NCBI RefSeq assembly: GCF_042453785.1
Contig: NC_091676.1
Span: 1,185,501 to 1,249,500 of the forward strand
Reading direction: 5' to 3'
DNA length: 64,000 nt
Origin: Malus domestica
Lineage: Eukaryota; Streptophyta; Magnoliopsida; Rosales; Rosaceae
Positions 36,602-52,604 of the stretch are shown here, piece after piece. The notes below the pieces were generated by a model. The model ran no database searches and was not told the DNA's origin. It saw nothing but the letters and a program-made list of their open reading frames with translations. The position numbers and the translations under genes are program-made. Each line of letters opens with the position of its first letter. Positions within the stretch are counted from its first letter, which is position 1.

Positions 36602-39600
36602 GAAGGACTTCATTTTCTAGCTGCATACAAAACGACTGTGTACGTCGGTTTAATCACATATACAAAAAGTAAAAAGAAACACCACAGACTTCAATTGTCA
36701 AACCATACTGTAAATATCAAAAAGTATATCTTCCACCATGAGTCTAGCTTAAATCTACTAAAGTAGAATATAGTTATGTAAAATTAAATACAAATAATCC
36801 ACAATTAACATTTACATAAATTTGTCCCCAAAAAGAAACCATGGAAGCAATTACCATCTATGGTCAATACTTAATTTGTTTACAAGAACTGCTAAATAAT
36901 AAATCAGCTAGAATAATGCTAAAAAAAAAGGACAAGCTAATGACAAATTTATGACAGTCCACCATTCTGAAGGTAAGAAGATCCACCGAAGCAGTTTTTG
37001 GTTTTTTTTTTTTTTTTCCAAATTGTTTTAAGCATTTTGATTTAACTATTGTAATCCAAGTATCCAACGATAAGCATTGATTGTGGGGCAAGAAATGTAG
37101 CTAAAAAATGAAAACAAATATTAAAATAAGTGAAAACAAATATTATGAAATCGTGGCAAAGTGAGTTTGGACCGACAAGTGTTAGTGGCCCAATTGAATT
37201 CGACGTTTGGGATTGAGGACTTGTGAGTTGGACGACAGGCAAAGTTAAAAGTCACGCCTCTGATTTGCTTCGGAGTCGTACTCATCGAAACGACATGCAC
37301 AGCAGCCTTTTTTATGGTCTTCGGCTTGTGACCCACATTGATCTGGGCCTCTTGCTATTTACTCCCTAGAATTTCAATGTGAGTTGGCCCACATTAATAG
37401 CATAAATTATCCAAACTTAAACGTGAATATCATAAACTATAGATGCGTTTATAAAAACGACACGTAGTTTAATTCCTATTACGGAGTACAAAAAAGCACT
37501 AGCATCAACACATTGCTAAATACAGAAACTACCAAAAGTAAAATGTAGCACATTAGGCAGAGTACATTATCAATATGGGCGTCGGTGAAATACCTTTCTG
37601 AATAAAATAACGTGGAACAAAACTTCGAGATAGGAAAAAGAGAGCGTTCTGCATGCTTAAACTTCAAAAGAGCGGTATCCAAATATAATCTTTTGGTCTG
37701 TTAACAATCAATCCGACATGGCATTATTTATTGTACAATATCATCAATAAAACAAATTATAGAGAAAAAATATCGAGCAAGAAAAATTTCGATAAGACGG
37801 TCTAACTAGAACATTTATTGCACAAATGACCAATGTGGTGTCAAATGAGACCGAACTACTTGAAATCTTTTATTAGACTTATCAAATAGAAGTAGTTACA
37901 GATGATGTGGTCCGACAACTGTACTTTAATTTCCTCTTATTAAATTGGTATACGATAATTAATTGAACCCACACATGGGACCCACACTCGTCTGCTTGTG
38001 CGCACACATGGAAATCCACGTTATTATGATGAAGCATTTCCAATTGGGAAGATGAACTCCGGCGCTCCCCTGGTCTCCTCCCCGCCCAAATTACAATTTT
38101 CTCCAAACGCAACCACCAACTCTCCTCCACTTCCGAAGCCGCATATAGCAGATATTTCAGTAGCTCTGCCTCTAAATCCTTGAATCTGAGTGCTCTGCAT
38201 CGGGAGGAGAAGCACTTACTGTGCATGCAATGGTTGATGACCAGGACGTGGAAGTGCTTATCTTCAAGGTCTGACTAGCTACAGGACCGTCTCTGAGATT
38301 TCAAAGGTCCTGTCTAAAATTTATAAAATAGTCCTTTGTAAGATAGTTTTTATTTTTAAAAAGTAGGACAATATTTTGGTATTATAAAATAATAACATAA
38401 ATCAAAACAACCTTTATGACTCACTATAAGTTTACAAATGTTATTAAATAAGTAAAAAGAGTTACAAATATAATCTTCACTAAATAATAATAAAAAAAAC
38501 AGTTCAATCTTTAGCAACCAAATAAAGAAAAAAAAAGCTTAAAAAACTCTAAGTTTAAAGTTTCACTTGAATATATAGCATTATTATACAATAAAATTGA
38601 AAAGAAAATCTCTAAGGTGTTGTTATTGGCTCTCCTATTATCTCATTGTGCACTCCAAATTTTTTTATCTCATTGTGCATTCCAAATTTTTTTATATAGA
38701 AAGAAAAAAAAATTACACTTTTAAAAAATACACTATAAGATTTTAAAGTGCTAATAAAAGTATTTTTAATATATAACATTATTACATATAAATATAAGAT
38801 ACCAAAAAAATTTTGGAAGCTCTGTGCGATTGCACTTTTCGCTCCCCCTCAACGTTGCCTCTGGCTAGCTAGCTACTTGTTTGTTGATTTTCTCCTTTTT
38901 CTACTTCTGTTTTTAACGTAGGAGTGCTTATCTCCAAGCGTTTTTCCAAGTGCTTCTTTAAAAACGGAGATTCAAATACAACTTAGAAGCACTTTTTAAC
39001 TTTTTTCACCAAACATTCACATGAACACTTTAAGTTACTTAAAAGCATTTTTAGCTGTTTTGAAAAGCACTTTCAAACATGACTTATAATATTGTTATTG
39101 ATTCATGGGATTCTCTTCGAGCTTGAGTTGTGCGACTTCACCGGACCCATCAAAGGGCATTCTTCCAGCAAGGGCAGTTATCAACCGATAAATCGAACCG
39201 GACCAAATTGAAAAGTCGGTTTTGGAAGGTCTTGCTTGAACCAATGCCGGTTGAAAAACCGAATCGGACCAATTATATGAACTCAACCGATATTGACACA
39301 TAACTCTAATTGGTCTCGTAATCTTCATCTACATTTTCGACCTCGTCGTCAACTTTTTATTATTATTAAAACAATAATGTTGTTTTCACTACAACATTGT
39401 TATCATGAAAAAAACATTATTGAGAATATTGAACAAGAAAAAACTAAAGATACAGTGAATTAGAGGGGAAATAAATTCATACCCTATCAAAAAGTACAAA
39501 ACTATTAGAAACAAAAAATTAATGAAGACTACTCCTATGAGAAACGAAATTTGGAAGACTCGTAAGATTATGAGCAAAAGCAACAACTGCACAAGGCGAA

Positions 39601-40088
39601 AAAAAAGCCTACCAATAAACTCTAACATGATCAACACTATAATTTGCCAAGCTATCTGTCAACTGATTTACTTAAGATAAATGTGAGAAAACCAAACAAA
39701 GTCGGTACTGCAAGTTGTTTTTTTTTCTTTTTTTTTTTTGTAAGAATCGTATTGTGTCCACCTTTGTATGCTTGTATGTTTAATGTTAAAGCAAAAACTA
39801 TCACTTAGTAATACAGTCTTGGAAGTGAGATGTCTTAGGTTGAATCTCGTGGATGGTGAATTTGATATCTAATTAGATTGCCTATTGTGTGGCTTAACCG
39901 AATTCTCTCTTCCTTTAGTGTAAAAATATCGATGTATTCAACATAAAAAAATTAAAGCAAAAACTAGTAAGTCTCTGAACCAACGGTTAAAATGAAAGCG
40001 CCTGGATGATTTCAGAGAGATCAGGAGACATCTGAATCCCAACCCATTCCCTTCAACGGACATTTGCGATCTGACCGTAGGATACGCA
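36602..40088. other. intergenic, transposon debris, no gene recognised
   Basis: It contains a short direct repeat of ATCTCATTGTGCA (about 38640 and 38671). It also contains a hAT-MITE-like stretch with AAGTGCTTCT/AGAAGCACTT pairs at about 38925-39085 and the SINE at 39801-39951. ORFs such as 37882-38226 and 39095-39328 (minus) are not supported. Confidence 0.5.
39801..39951 (+). repeat. tRNA-derived SINE with perfect 15 bp target duplication
   Basis: The body runs from TCACTTAGTAATACAG through a degraded B-box (TTAGGTTGAATCTC) to the oligo-A tail. It is flanked by TTAAAGCAAAAACTA at 39786-39800 and again at 39952-39966. Confidence 0.85.
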
Positions 40089-40443
40089 AGATATTTGGCA
40101 CCGCCAAATCATACCGGGACCCCCAATACTCAAAACGGGACGAAAATATCTTCTACAGCAAACCTATGACGTGGAAGCTATAGCGTGGGAAGTTAGGGTA
40201 GATATTTCGGAGAAAATATCCGCTGGCCACGTGTTGCCCACTCCCCGTTCTTGTCTACCCTCCAATCTCATTCAAACTACAGCACTGCCACCCTCCATGT
40301 GATTCGGCAATCGTACTTATTTTGTTTGGTACCCGGCTCCATGTGATGATGGCATTTTGGAAATATCAAGAAACTGTTACGGGCACTTCCGTCAGAAAAA
40401 TTTCAGAATTGAAGCTATAAATAAAAATAAAACGAGATATTTT
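40089..40443 (+). promoter_or_regulatory. circadian promoter elements of FKF1
   Basis: Two exact evening elements AAAATATCT lie at 40143-40151 (plus) and 40435-40443 (minus). CCA1-type AAATATCT cores lie on the minus strand at 40089-40096 and 40200-40207, and a one-off variant AAAATATCC at 40213-40221. A G-box CACGTG is at 40228-40233 and a TATAAATA box at 40416-40423, 78 bases before the ATG. Arabidopsis FKF1 is clock-controlled with an afternoon peak, which this arrangement fits. Confidence 0.7.
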
Positions 40444-40488
40444 GATTAGATGCACACCAAATATACCAAACAAACGCAGAGACGCTGA

Positions 40489-43124
<2,636 letters not shown>

Positions 43125-44214
43125 TAAAATTATTTCGAGTTGGGCCAGCCACACAATGCAGAGCTAGCAGAATTACATGATTTTTTTCCGTTCAAGTAGT
43201 GAGTTTCTTGCTCGGTAACTATTTGCTTCATTTCGTATTAAGGTTGGGTATTTTGGAGTATGTATGTATTTTTCGTGTTTAGATTTGTACCGCAATGTAT
43301 AAAGATAACGTCTTTAAAGATGTTGGGGTGCACTCGCGGAAACTTGATGGTCAAGTAATAAGTCGAACTACGGCAGCCTTGACGTTGGACGGCACCCCGT
43401 AGGTACCAACTTTTAGGAGATTACCATTGTGCGTTCATGGAGGCTCATAGAGGTAGTAGACCTCCTTTTGAATCTACAAGTGTGTGCTGTCGATGGGGTC
43501 GTGCATTAGTTGCATCCAAACAACAAAAAAAATAGTGGCATTCGATCTCGGACACGAGATTCAGATCAGGCATCCCAGTTCCGACTAACCATGCCGAGGA
43601 AATTTTAGATGTGGACGGATGTCTAGCTCTAACGAATCGGGGACACCCTGTCGAGGAACTTAAGTTATGGAATTTGACTAATTTTATCGTCCGCTTTGAT
43701 ATGGGGATGCCATTGCCAGGATACCCTACAACTCCTCGTCTCGGTCCGCACGGGTGAGCTGCTCTTGGTTCATCATCCTTCAGACTCATCTACCTCGTCT
43801 CTTCATTTATACGACAGGGAGAGTGGAAGTTTTCGGACAAGTGAAATCATTTTACCAAAAGGGACAGTCTGCAATCTGCTAAATTGCTTGGATTAAGATC
43901 GAAATCCTAAAATTTTGTCCTCTCATTTCATCGAAACAAGAGACATAATTGTTGACTTTGCAAACAAGTCTATTGCAAGTATATAATAGTACAGGGAGTT
44001 GAATTTAAGTTCAACAAAGAAGCAGCCTGGGGTAAAAGAATCATGTGCAACTTCAAATCTTAAGCTCTTGTAGTACCTGTGAGTTTTTCTTATTTCAAGT
44101 AGAAAAAAGAATATGCAGGCCCAAATCCGGTAGTTTGTGATGTCTGCGTTGTCGCGAGTGGTGCGATGCGCATCTGGATCTAGTATGAGCCTCATGCAAT
44201 ATAATGTGGCTCCA
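43125..44214. other. convergent 3' region between FKF1 and DRP1C
   Basis: It holds both 3' UTRs. Short ORFs at 43445-43789 (minus) and 43696-43896 (plus) are not recognised. Confidence 0.5.
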
Positions 44215-47200
44215 TCATTTCCATGCGACAGAATCGATCTCATCTCTAGCTGACTTGTAGAGTTCAAGGCGTTTAGCAATGTTTGTTCGCCTTTCCATGA
44301 GTGCCGGATCCTCATCCAACATTGCGCCAAGTCTCTCCTTCTGAACATTCCCCAAGCAGAGGAAAATGTGGTTATATCCTCAGTTCTCCGAAACTACTTT
44401 ATCACCCCCGAAACACAAAAAAGAACTGGGTTTGAAAAGTGGGAAGCTCACCTCTTGCCTTCCAATTTTGGTGTAGAAAAGGTTGAGCAGATTTCTCTTG
44501 GCCTCTCGAACTTGACAGTGAACAACAGCCTTTGGAATCGAAAGCCTCAGCGTCTCACAAACCATATTGATGTAAGAGCTGACATTTGATGCTGGTACAA
44601 GTATATATAACATCTCAGCAACATTATAACTTAATGAAACTGTGAACAGTGGGTCACGCCTTACACAATAAGACACGGTGAATGGGGTTTTGAATTTTGC
44701 ATACCAATCCTCCTGAGATAATTATCTCCGAAAGTGTCCATATTCTGTACTGTTTCTTTTGAGTGTTTATCCGCCTTCGATCCTGCTTGATTTGGAGTTC
44801 TTTCCGGTTCAGAATTAAGCTTTCTGAAAAATTCCACCGTTAGATAGCTAGATTCCATTTCCACCAGTCGTGTAACAGTTTTCCTGCTTTCGTCACGAAA
44901 CCTTTCCAACGCTTCTGTGGAAGCGGCTGCTATATCAGATTGAAGTGTAGGGAATCGTTTTAATTCCTGCAAATTCCATAAAGTAGCATTTTTTAAACTT
45001 CAATCTGCCCACATGTTGATTGTTGCCATAAAGTGCTAAAACTCATGAATATTTACTTACCTCTGTTTCAGCTATTGACTTCCGTACAAGTTCTTTCAAA
45101 ACAAAGTGCACCTGTGAGAAATTGGAGTGAAAAGAATACTCAGATAAACAGAGGAGACGTTGATATCTGCTATATAGAGTAAAAATTTGGACCAAAAGAA
45201 GACTTATACAAGGCAAGCATAGAAATGCACCATTCCCAATTGAAGGACAGAAAATTTAGACAACCCGGGTCCAGAAACAAGAAAAATTATCGAACTAATT
45301 CTTTATATGCATATCCATAATATTTAACATAGTTTTTCTGTGATAAACTATATATTCCATGTGTTGTAACTTTGAGTTTAGAATCATATATAGAACATGA
45401 AAGAAATAAGAGCATTACAGCATCCACAGAGGCTTCAGCTGGTCCTTTGAAATAGACGATAGATCCGTCAATGAGTCTTCGGTATCCTTGTTCTGGAGCA
45501 ATCAAATGGGGCTGGTAACCATCAGCCTCACTGACAACTTTTTGAACATTCTTTACAGAGAGATGACGATCAAATGGAAGCTTTTTCAAAGCAGCAGGTA
45601 ATTGATGGTCAAAAACCTTATATATCCGATCTCCACCAGGTCGCCTGAAATAGCAACTTAATATTAAATTATGCATATATTAGGAAATGATTGATATGCT
45701 TATTTGCAGATATCAAAATTACACTACGATAGAAATGCTCTAAATCAAATTCAGAACTCATCATGACTTCAGGATATTCAAACCAAGAGCAAGTACAAGT
45801 GTAGTGAATCTCTCTCAAGGGTTTGTTTATATGGGTCCACAGCCTGTAAATAAATTGCCAGCCACCGCAGAGGGTGCAATTACCAAACACGTCTAATGAA
45901 ACCCAAATCTTTTGGGTGTTTTAGGTTTAACATTTGCAGTCCTAGCCTGAAGTCAATTTAAAGTATTTCATGAAGATTCTGAACAGAAAACAAGTAAAGT
46001 GCTCAACTTTTAAGGTAACCTCTACTCTTGTGAAGTACTGGACAGTTAGGTATTTAGAACGTAATATACAGTTTAAACTCGATGAAATGTTCCTTCATAG
46101 AACTATAGTAATTCTTTTTCGATATGTCTAGGTGTTTGGTTCAAAAGCTCAATCAATGAATCAAGGGCACATGCTTTCAAAAGAGAAACCCTGGTAAGCT
46201 GATCAATTAAATCATACATAATTTCAACATGAAAAATCAGAGAATATTGAAATTTAAACTTAAATAGCCAATACATGTCACAGAAGGGCCATGAAATTTA
46301 CCCTCCATCCAGGTGTTCCTTAAATACACGGTCAAATGCCCGACATAATTCTAAAATAGTATACAGCTGGGCCTGTACATATAATAACATAAGTCAGTCA
46401 AACCTGTCATAAACAGAAAACTTAACCACAAAAAGTCAGCATTGTTACCCCCGAATCTACACCAATTGGCCTGCCAATACGATCCAGCTCTGCATTAAGC
46501 TCATCAATTGTCTTGTTTATCAAGGCAATGATACTAGGTATGCGTTGCCTAATGACAACCTCCAGATGCTGATAAGAAGATGAAATGGAACAGTTATTTC
46601 ATTAGTTTACTATGTGAACATACCAGCCCAGATGAAGAAAAATATTTAATATTTTAATAGTTAATACCTTAGACAAAAGTTTGGCAAGATACTCTGAACC
46701 CATTTTGTGCGCCAAATGCCCATATTCAGGGCTAGTTTCAAAGTATTCTTGCTCCTTACGACGAGCAGCAATCATATCAACGTTCTTGTTGATATCAGCT
46801 TGTGAACGATTCACAATTCCTACCCATGGGTGTTGCAGTCTATATGACCTTCCTTCTATAACCTTGAACATTCATACAGACTACAGATTAGTTTGATGTT
46901 ATGGGCCATGGCCACCACCGGAAGTAAGGAATCTTGATTACACACTTTAAAAATTGCACTTAATGATTCATGAAAACCAAAAGGTAACAACCTTGAAGTC
47001 ATGAAAGTTAAAATATTTCTTTTCTATAATCAAGTAACTTATATTTTCTGATCAAATTATGCAATGAGTAAGATTGGATCCTTACATCCAGAGCATTGGT
47101 TCCCTTGTCCATCAGATCGAGTTTTGTTAGCACTCCAAATGTTCTTTCACCTAAAAATGTCAAACATAATGCAATGAGTAGACCAGTCGTCCTTTTGATA

Positions 47201-49238
47201 AACAATGAATTAAGGCGACAAAAGTATTTTCGCCTGTCCATAGTTCATATTACCAGACGGGTCGACTTCTCTTGCAAGTTTGATGGCATCTGAAGTGGCA
47301 ATATCTTGATTAGCAGGAGAGATAGCCAATATAATGCAGTTAGGCTACAAATCAGAGAAGTCCATCAGATAGACAGCAGTATCAATAAAAGACAAATAAT
47401 AAATTCATCCAGCAAACAATGTTCTGAAGTATCCTCACCTTCTCAACATAAGAACGGACCATATTCTCAATATCTTCTACAATGGATTCTGGTTGTCCCT
47501 CTACAAAATACCCAGAAGTTTGTCAGTAAGCTCTTACCAAACTTTTGGTGTTGGGGGGGGGGGGGGGGGGGGGAGGAGAGAGATAGTTATAGGAGGAATT
47601 GAGATAGAGAGATTACCTACAGCCACCTTTGTCAATCCAGGAAGATCAATAAGGGTTAAGTTTACAACTGCCACAAAAATACACTTAGTACCATGCAATT
47701 CAAACCAACCAGCACTGTTAACAATATCGGTCAACAAACGAATTATGGAGTTACAGAGTATATATTGAATCAGGACAAGGGGTTGAAGAAACAAAAAAGG
47801 AGAATACTGCATAACTATAAGCAATGTATTGAAATTCCAGCTTTCAACTCTACAACATTCTCATCTACACAAGGAATAGAAGTTTCAATTCATATAACAG
47901 AGTAAACTTTCCAGATTTCCAACTAGAACCTTCATAGGAAAGCCTAGCTTGTGGTTGCATTACTATCTAATATCTATACATACAGATGATAGCAAAAATC
48001 TAAATTTCATTTGCATCTAATTTCCATTAGTAATATATATATAATATGTAACCCAACTAGTTGTATATTCCTTTGAGATGAAAATTGATTAGCATGCAAA
48101 TAATGATTTAGAAGGAAATTAAACATATGGCGTTCAAATCCATGATATTCACCAGAAATTAAATACATACCATTTGGAGAATATATGCTGAGATGAATTG
48201 GAATGTTTGAGATTTGTTTGGACTTCCCAGTTATACGATCAGTCTCATCTGAGATTTCCTTACGTACAGAAGCTGCATAAGCAAACAGTAAAACTCACTG
48301 TACGGCATAAGAACTAAGAAGAAATAAAACCGTTGCAAACTATCACTTAAATTCAATAATCATAAACACAGACAGTTCATCTTTACATCAGTCCAATAGA
48401 AAAATGAACCTCGCATTCAAAGCTAACATACCAAAATCAGTAAACTTCTTCTTAGGACAATGAAGAAACTCTGCATATTCAGACCGATTCGCTTCTATCT
48501 GATGGAGTTGCAACACCAATGGTCTCCTCGTCACAATACCTTGCGACCAAATAAAGTTAATGTAAGAAGTAATGCATAATTTTTGCAACACGAAGCTACA
48601 AATGGAACGGCATCTATGATCAACGGAATGATGGGGGTCGCTATAATTAAGAATATTAATTAGCTAGAAATAACTAGCACCACTCTAAGATTATATCAAT
48701 TCGGGACACACGAAATAATAGCCTCAACTGCATTGAGCTTAGTGCAAATTATGTATCTTTGCTCGAAATCAGGTTCAATTCTTTACCAAGCAGAAAAAGT
48801 TTAACCCACATTACATCTCGCATTCGTTTAATATTCCAATAAACTATAAACACAGCCAAAGAAGGAAAAAAATCACATCAATAGCAAACTTTGCTTATAT
48901 GAAAAGGGCGAAAAGGCGAAAAATACCAGATCCACGAGGCAAGAAATCTCTCCCAACGACGCTTTCCAAAACCGACGACTTTCCGGAACTCTAATTTCCA
49001 AAAACAAAACAATATATATTATAGCATTGGAAAATCAGAAACCCAGGCGATTGTTTAAGAAAATGAAAAATAAAACAAATGAAGTGGAGGGAGAGGAAGA
49101 GACCTGGCCTCCGACGACGGCGACCGTCGGAAGAGCTTCCCAGAGCGACATGCCGTCGCCGCCACCATGATCTCCTAGAACGGTGCAGGCTCGCTGGATG
49201 CGATTGACCAGCCCGATCAAGCTCTCCAATCTGGCCAT
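44215..49238 (-). CDS. DRP1C: dynamin-related protein 1C
   Basis: It is a large GTPase of the plant-specific DRP1 class, acting at the cell plate and plasma membrane in clathrin-dependent endocytosis, cytokinesis and pollen growth. There are sixteen exons, 49238-49104, 48990-48927, 48539-48432, 48272-48171, 47667-47617, 47500-47439, 47344-47254, 47150-47086, 46862-46668, 46568-46449, 46372-46302, 45644-45419, 45111-45061, 44966-44705, 44591-44452 and 44340-44215. They total 1869 nt, 622 residues. The P-loop [13 protein letters not shown] spans exons 1-2, followed by [11 protein letters not shown], then [10 protein letters not shown], the middle domain and the C-terminal GED ending SVAWK. There is no PH or proline-rich domain, as in DRP1. 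[15 protein letters not shown] and [20 protein letters not shown] favour DRP1C over DRP1A/E. One usually conserved Gly is Lys (RIYKVFDHQ). Confidence 0.96.
47553..47573 (+). repeat. 21-base G homopolymer in a DRP1C intron
   Basis: It is an uninterrupted run of 21 G (C on the transcribed strand's RNA) in the intron between exons 5 and 6. It can form a G-quadruplex on the plus strand and is length-unstable in sequencing. Confidence 0.9.
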
Positions 49239-50970
49239 TGATGGTCTGGGATCGTATAAAAGCGATGGGTCAGAAGATCGGAAATTGAAAATGTGGGTTC
49301 TGGGGGGGAGGTTTTGGATCTGGATCGAGGATTGAGCGTTTGGAAATTGAGAAATTTAGATCTGGGGTTTTTAGGTGAGCAGATGGAAAATGAGGGAGGG
49401 AGAGAGAGAGAGATGGAGGAATATAGAAAAAACGGTTATTGGCTATAAAGTGATATGGTTAGTGTTGCATCAACGTTAATGTTATTTTTAAAAAGTTTGA
49501 TGTTCACAAACAACCCATGATACAAAAATATTTGTATGGCTTCTAAAACTTTATTGTGCATTTTTATCATTGTTCTAAAAATCTCCGCCTAACGTCGCCT
49601 AAGTCCTGTCTAGGCGTTAGGCAGCTGGTCACCATCCCGATTAATGTCTAGGCATTTGAAAATTATGAAATGACGTACAGACCAGCTGAGGCGCCTGCCT
49701 AGACTGCCTAGTCTGCCCAGACCCTCCTAGGCACCTGCGTCTAGGTTGCGACTTACTTGAATAGAAAATAGATAACTTTTAATTTGCATTTAATTTTTTC
49801 AATAAATTGTAAGAGACTTGTTAAATACTTAAATGAGCACACACACTATATACTTGTTCCCCATGTTTTTATTATGTTCCAATACTTCATAATACATATG
49901 TCATTATATTTTGTAGTTTATGATGAAATTATATAGATTTTAAGTATAAACAGACACTTATTTACACGAAATATAATAGATTTACTTAAATCCGCCTAGT
50001 TTGCCTAGGCGCTAAGCTTCATCCCGTCGTCCGACTAGCGCCTAACTTCTTTTATAACCTCTTTTTTTTTTCTTTTTTTTTTTTTGCGGTCATATAATTC
50101 TTTTTTAATTTTATAAATGTATTTTTCTCAAAACGAAGAAAAATGGGCCATTGCATAGATGAAAATAATTGGGCCTCGATGTCTTTTTAACCTAATTTTG
50201 GCTTCCCTGTTTATTGTTGGAGCAGAGTTAATGTGATATTGAGTGTAATGTAGTCAATTAAGCGACAAGTTTGTTATGTGATTTTTATAATTTAAACGAT
50301 TTACCTCGTTAGGAGCATTGATGTTGAAAATTTGGGAGATCCAACGTAAGCTATTGTCGAAAAAATATTTTAAAGGGAATACATTTTAAATTTGTAATGA
50401 TAAATGGTTTATGATTCAAGTAGTTAAGAACATTTATATTTTTCTTCAACATTTTAAGTTTGATTCTCCACTCCTCATATAAAATATAAAAAAATAAAAG
50501 GTTATGGTCGGTGATAGATATAATAGCAATCTATCTTTGGGAGCACTCAATAACCTTTCAACATATACCAATAGATATAATACCAAGAGTGAAAATATAA
50601 TGCCAACACATGGCTATTATTTGTCAGTTCGGAGAGATGGGTGACTGGCCCATTCCTAATCACACTGATACTTCTTCAATTTAGTCACCTATTGCTAAGT
50701 GTTGAAACAAAAGACTTCGATGTTATTATGAATGAAACCATACATTTATATATTGTATTTTATTTTCTTAATTCTCATATGTGGAACTTATATTTTTTTT
50801 TTTTTAACAAAATGTGGGACTTATATTTAACACTACCATTTTGTGACATTTGTTAGACATATGCTTTCTATTGGCAGTTATCAGTTAGAACTACTAAATT
50901 TTGCTTTACTTCCCTTCATTCTTACTCTTTTGATCTTACAGTAACCATTAAAAAAAAAAAAAAAACTTTA
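49239..50970. other. DRP1C upstream region and intergenic DNA
   Basis: The DRP1C leader with a GA microsatellite (49396-49415) is followed by a transposon remnant (49575-50060) and AT-rich DNA. No gene was seen. Confidence 0.5.
49575..50060. repeat. transposon remnant rich in GCCTAGGC-like motifs
   Basis: CCGCCTAACGTCGCCTAAG at the left and GGCGCTAAG/GCGCCTAAC at the right are mutually inverted. Repeated GCCTAG motifs occur between. Termini and family are uncertain. Confidence 0.45.
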
Positions 50971-51737
50971 AACAAAAGATTCAATTACGAATTGTTTAAG
51001 ACGTCTCTCATCCGGTTGTGGAATGAATTTTCGATCTTCTTGAGAGAAAGAATTGTTAAAATGTGACAATATTATTGTTTTTGTCAACAAATATACCAAT
51101 ATACGTACATTATACAGTTACGCACTGACGCATTAAAACTCAACTTCATGCACAAAACATTTCTACTACCTAATCGAAACAAACATTTACCACCTTTCCC
51201 TTCTTTACCTATCAAGAGCTCCAACCTTAATTGGATATGTACCATGATCCCTAATAAATCAAATTTACACCAGAATGCATAGACATAATTACTACCCAGC
51301 AGTTTTTTGAGCAAGAGCCACGACACTGAAGCATCTAAACCGTGAACTTATATAGATTTGGATGTGATCAACACCAAAATCTGGGAAGGAACCCGGCAAT
51401 TAACCATCATTTCTTGTCTGAATCCGGGGCCTACTCCTCTTGCAACACACATGGCCTTGGATTGGATCCAAAGGGACTAGCTACATGCAAGCATGCACCA
51501 ATAACTTTTAATTAAGAAAGAAAATTTTAGTTGTAATGATTAAAAGTATTTATCTCTGAACATAAATATTTTAGATTTAGAATAATTTATTGATTTATAA
51601 AAAATACAGTCACGTACCTATTAATATTATAACACGTAAATTATATATTTATTAATATATTTTAAAAATAAAACATATAACCATGTCGTTCACTATTATT
51701 ATACTACGCGAATCAAATATTTTTATTATATTTGATT
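50971..51737. repeat. tandem segmental duplication, copy 1
   Basis: It aligns in order with 51799-52957. Shared landmarks are AATATGTGACAAT/ACCAATATAC, CGCACTGAC, AAGAGCCACGA, AAGCATCTAAACC, TATAGATTTGGATGTGATCA, CTGGGAAGGAACC, CCATCATTTC, GGGCCTACTCC and ATTGGATCCA. A long AT-rich tail containing ACAGTCACGT follows. It lacks the MITE and SINE present in copy 2. The best-conserved core is 51295-51510. Confidence 0.85.
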
Positions 51738-51829
51738 ATTCATGACCTTCTTACAGCCACTTTACATTTAGACTACAGTAATGAAAAAAACAACCCCTAA
51801 ACAAAATATTCAATTACAAATAGTCTAAG

Positions 51830-52036
51830 GGCTGGTTTGGTGTTGCTATGCTTTGAAAAAAAAAATTGCTTCTATTGTGCTGTGAAAATAAGCTCATTTT
51901 TGCTGCTTCACGTTTTCAGCTTTTTTCACCAAAAACTGTGAAAATGAGATGTTTTTAAGTGTTTACAAAACACTTTTTTGTGCTCAACTTTTTGTTTATC
52001 CACTTTTTATAAAAGCATTTCAGTATCAAACCAGTA
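51830..52036. repeat. MITE (207 bp) with CTAAG duplication
   Basis: The ends GGCTGGTTTGGTGTTGC and (reverse) TACTGGTTTGATACTG are imperfect inverted repeats. CTAAG flanks it at 51825-51829 and 52037-52041. The paralogous empty site TTTAAG|ACGTC is at 50995-51005. It is probably hAT-like, although the duplication seems shorter than 8 bp. Confidence 0.75.
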
Positions 52037-52604
52037 CTAAGACGTCCCTCTTCAGGCTACGAAATGAATTTTTGATCTTCAATAGAAAAGAAATTATGGT
52101 TAATGCCACTAATATGTGACAATTTCATTGTAGTCGACAAATGTACCAATATACACTATATTATGACGCACTGACTCGTTGAAACTCAACTTCAAACTCT
52201 ACAGTTTTAAAGATATAAAAAACCGATTTTTTTTTGTTTTAAAAAGTTATAGCGTCTAGTGCGTTAAATGATTAATTATTAAAAGGAGAAGAAGTGCTAG
52301 GAGATCAAAACGACAACTATAGTACATATGCATGATTGTTACCCTACAGTTTTGTGTGAGCAGAAGCAAGAGCCACGAAACCGAAGCATCTAAACCATGA
52401 ATTTCTATAGATTTGGATGTGATCACCACGAAAAACTGGGAAGGAACCTGGCAACTGACCATCATTTCCTGTCCGAATCCAGGGCCTACTCCGCTTGGCT
52501 CCTGCAACACACATGGGCATGGCCTTATAGATTGGATCCAGAGGGCCTACAAGCATGCACCACTAACTTTTAATTAAAAAATAAAATATAACTACAACAA
52601 TTAG

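Noticed and set aside
39095-39328. 77-codon minus-strand ORF
   Set aside because: Composition and position suggest transposon debris; no start context, introns or family support.
43445-43896. Gene fragment between FKF1 and DRP1C
   Set aside because: Short opposing ORFs with no family resemblance; better explained as 3' UTR and intergenic sequence.
51295-52575. MicroRNA precursor in the duplicated core
   Set aside because: I compared it by memory with miR159, miR482, miR828 and miR169 and found only partial matches; no convincing long hairpin was found by eye.
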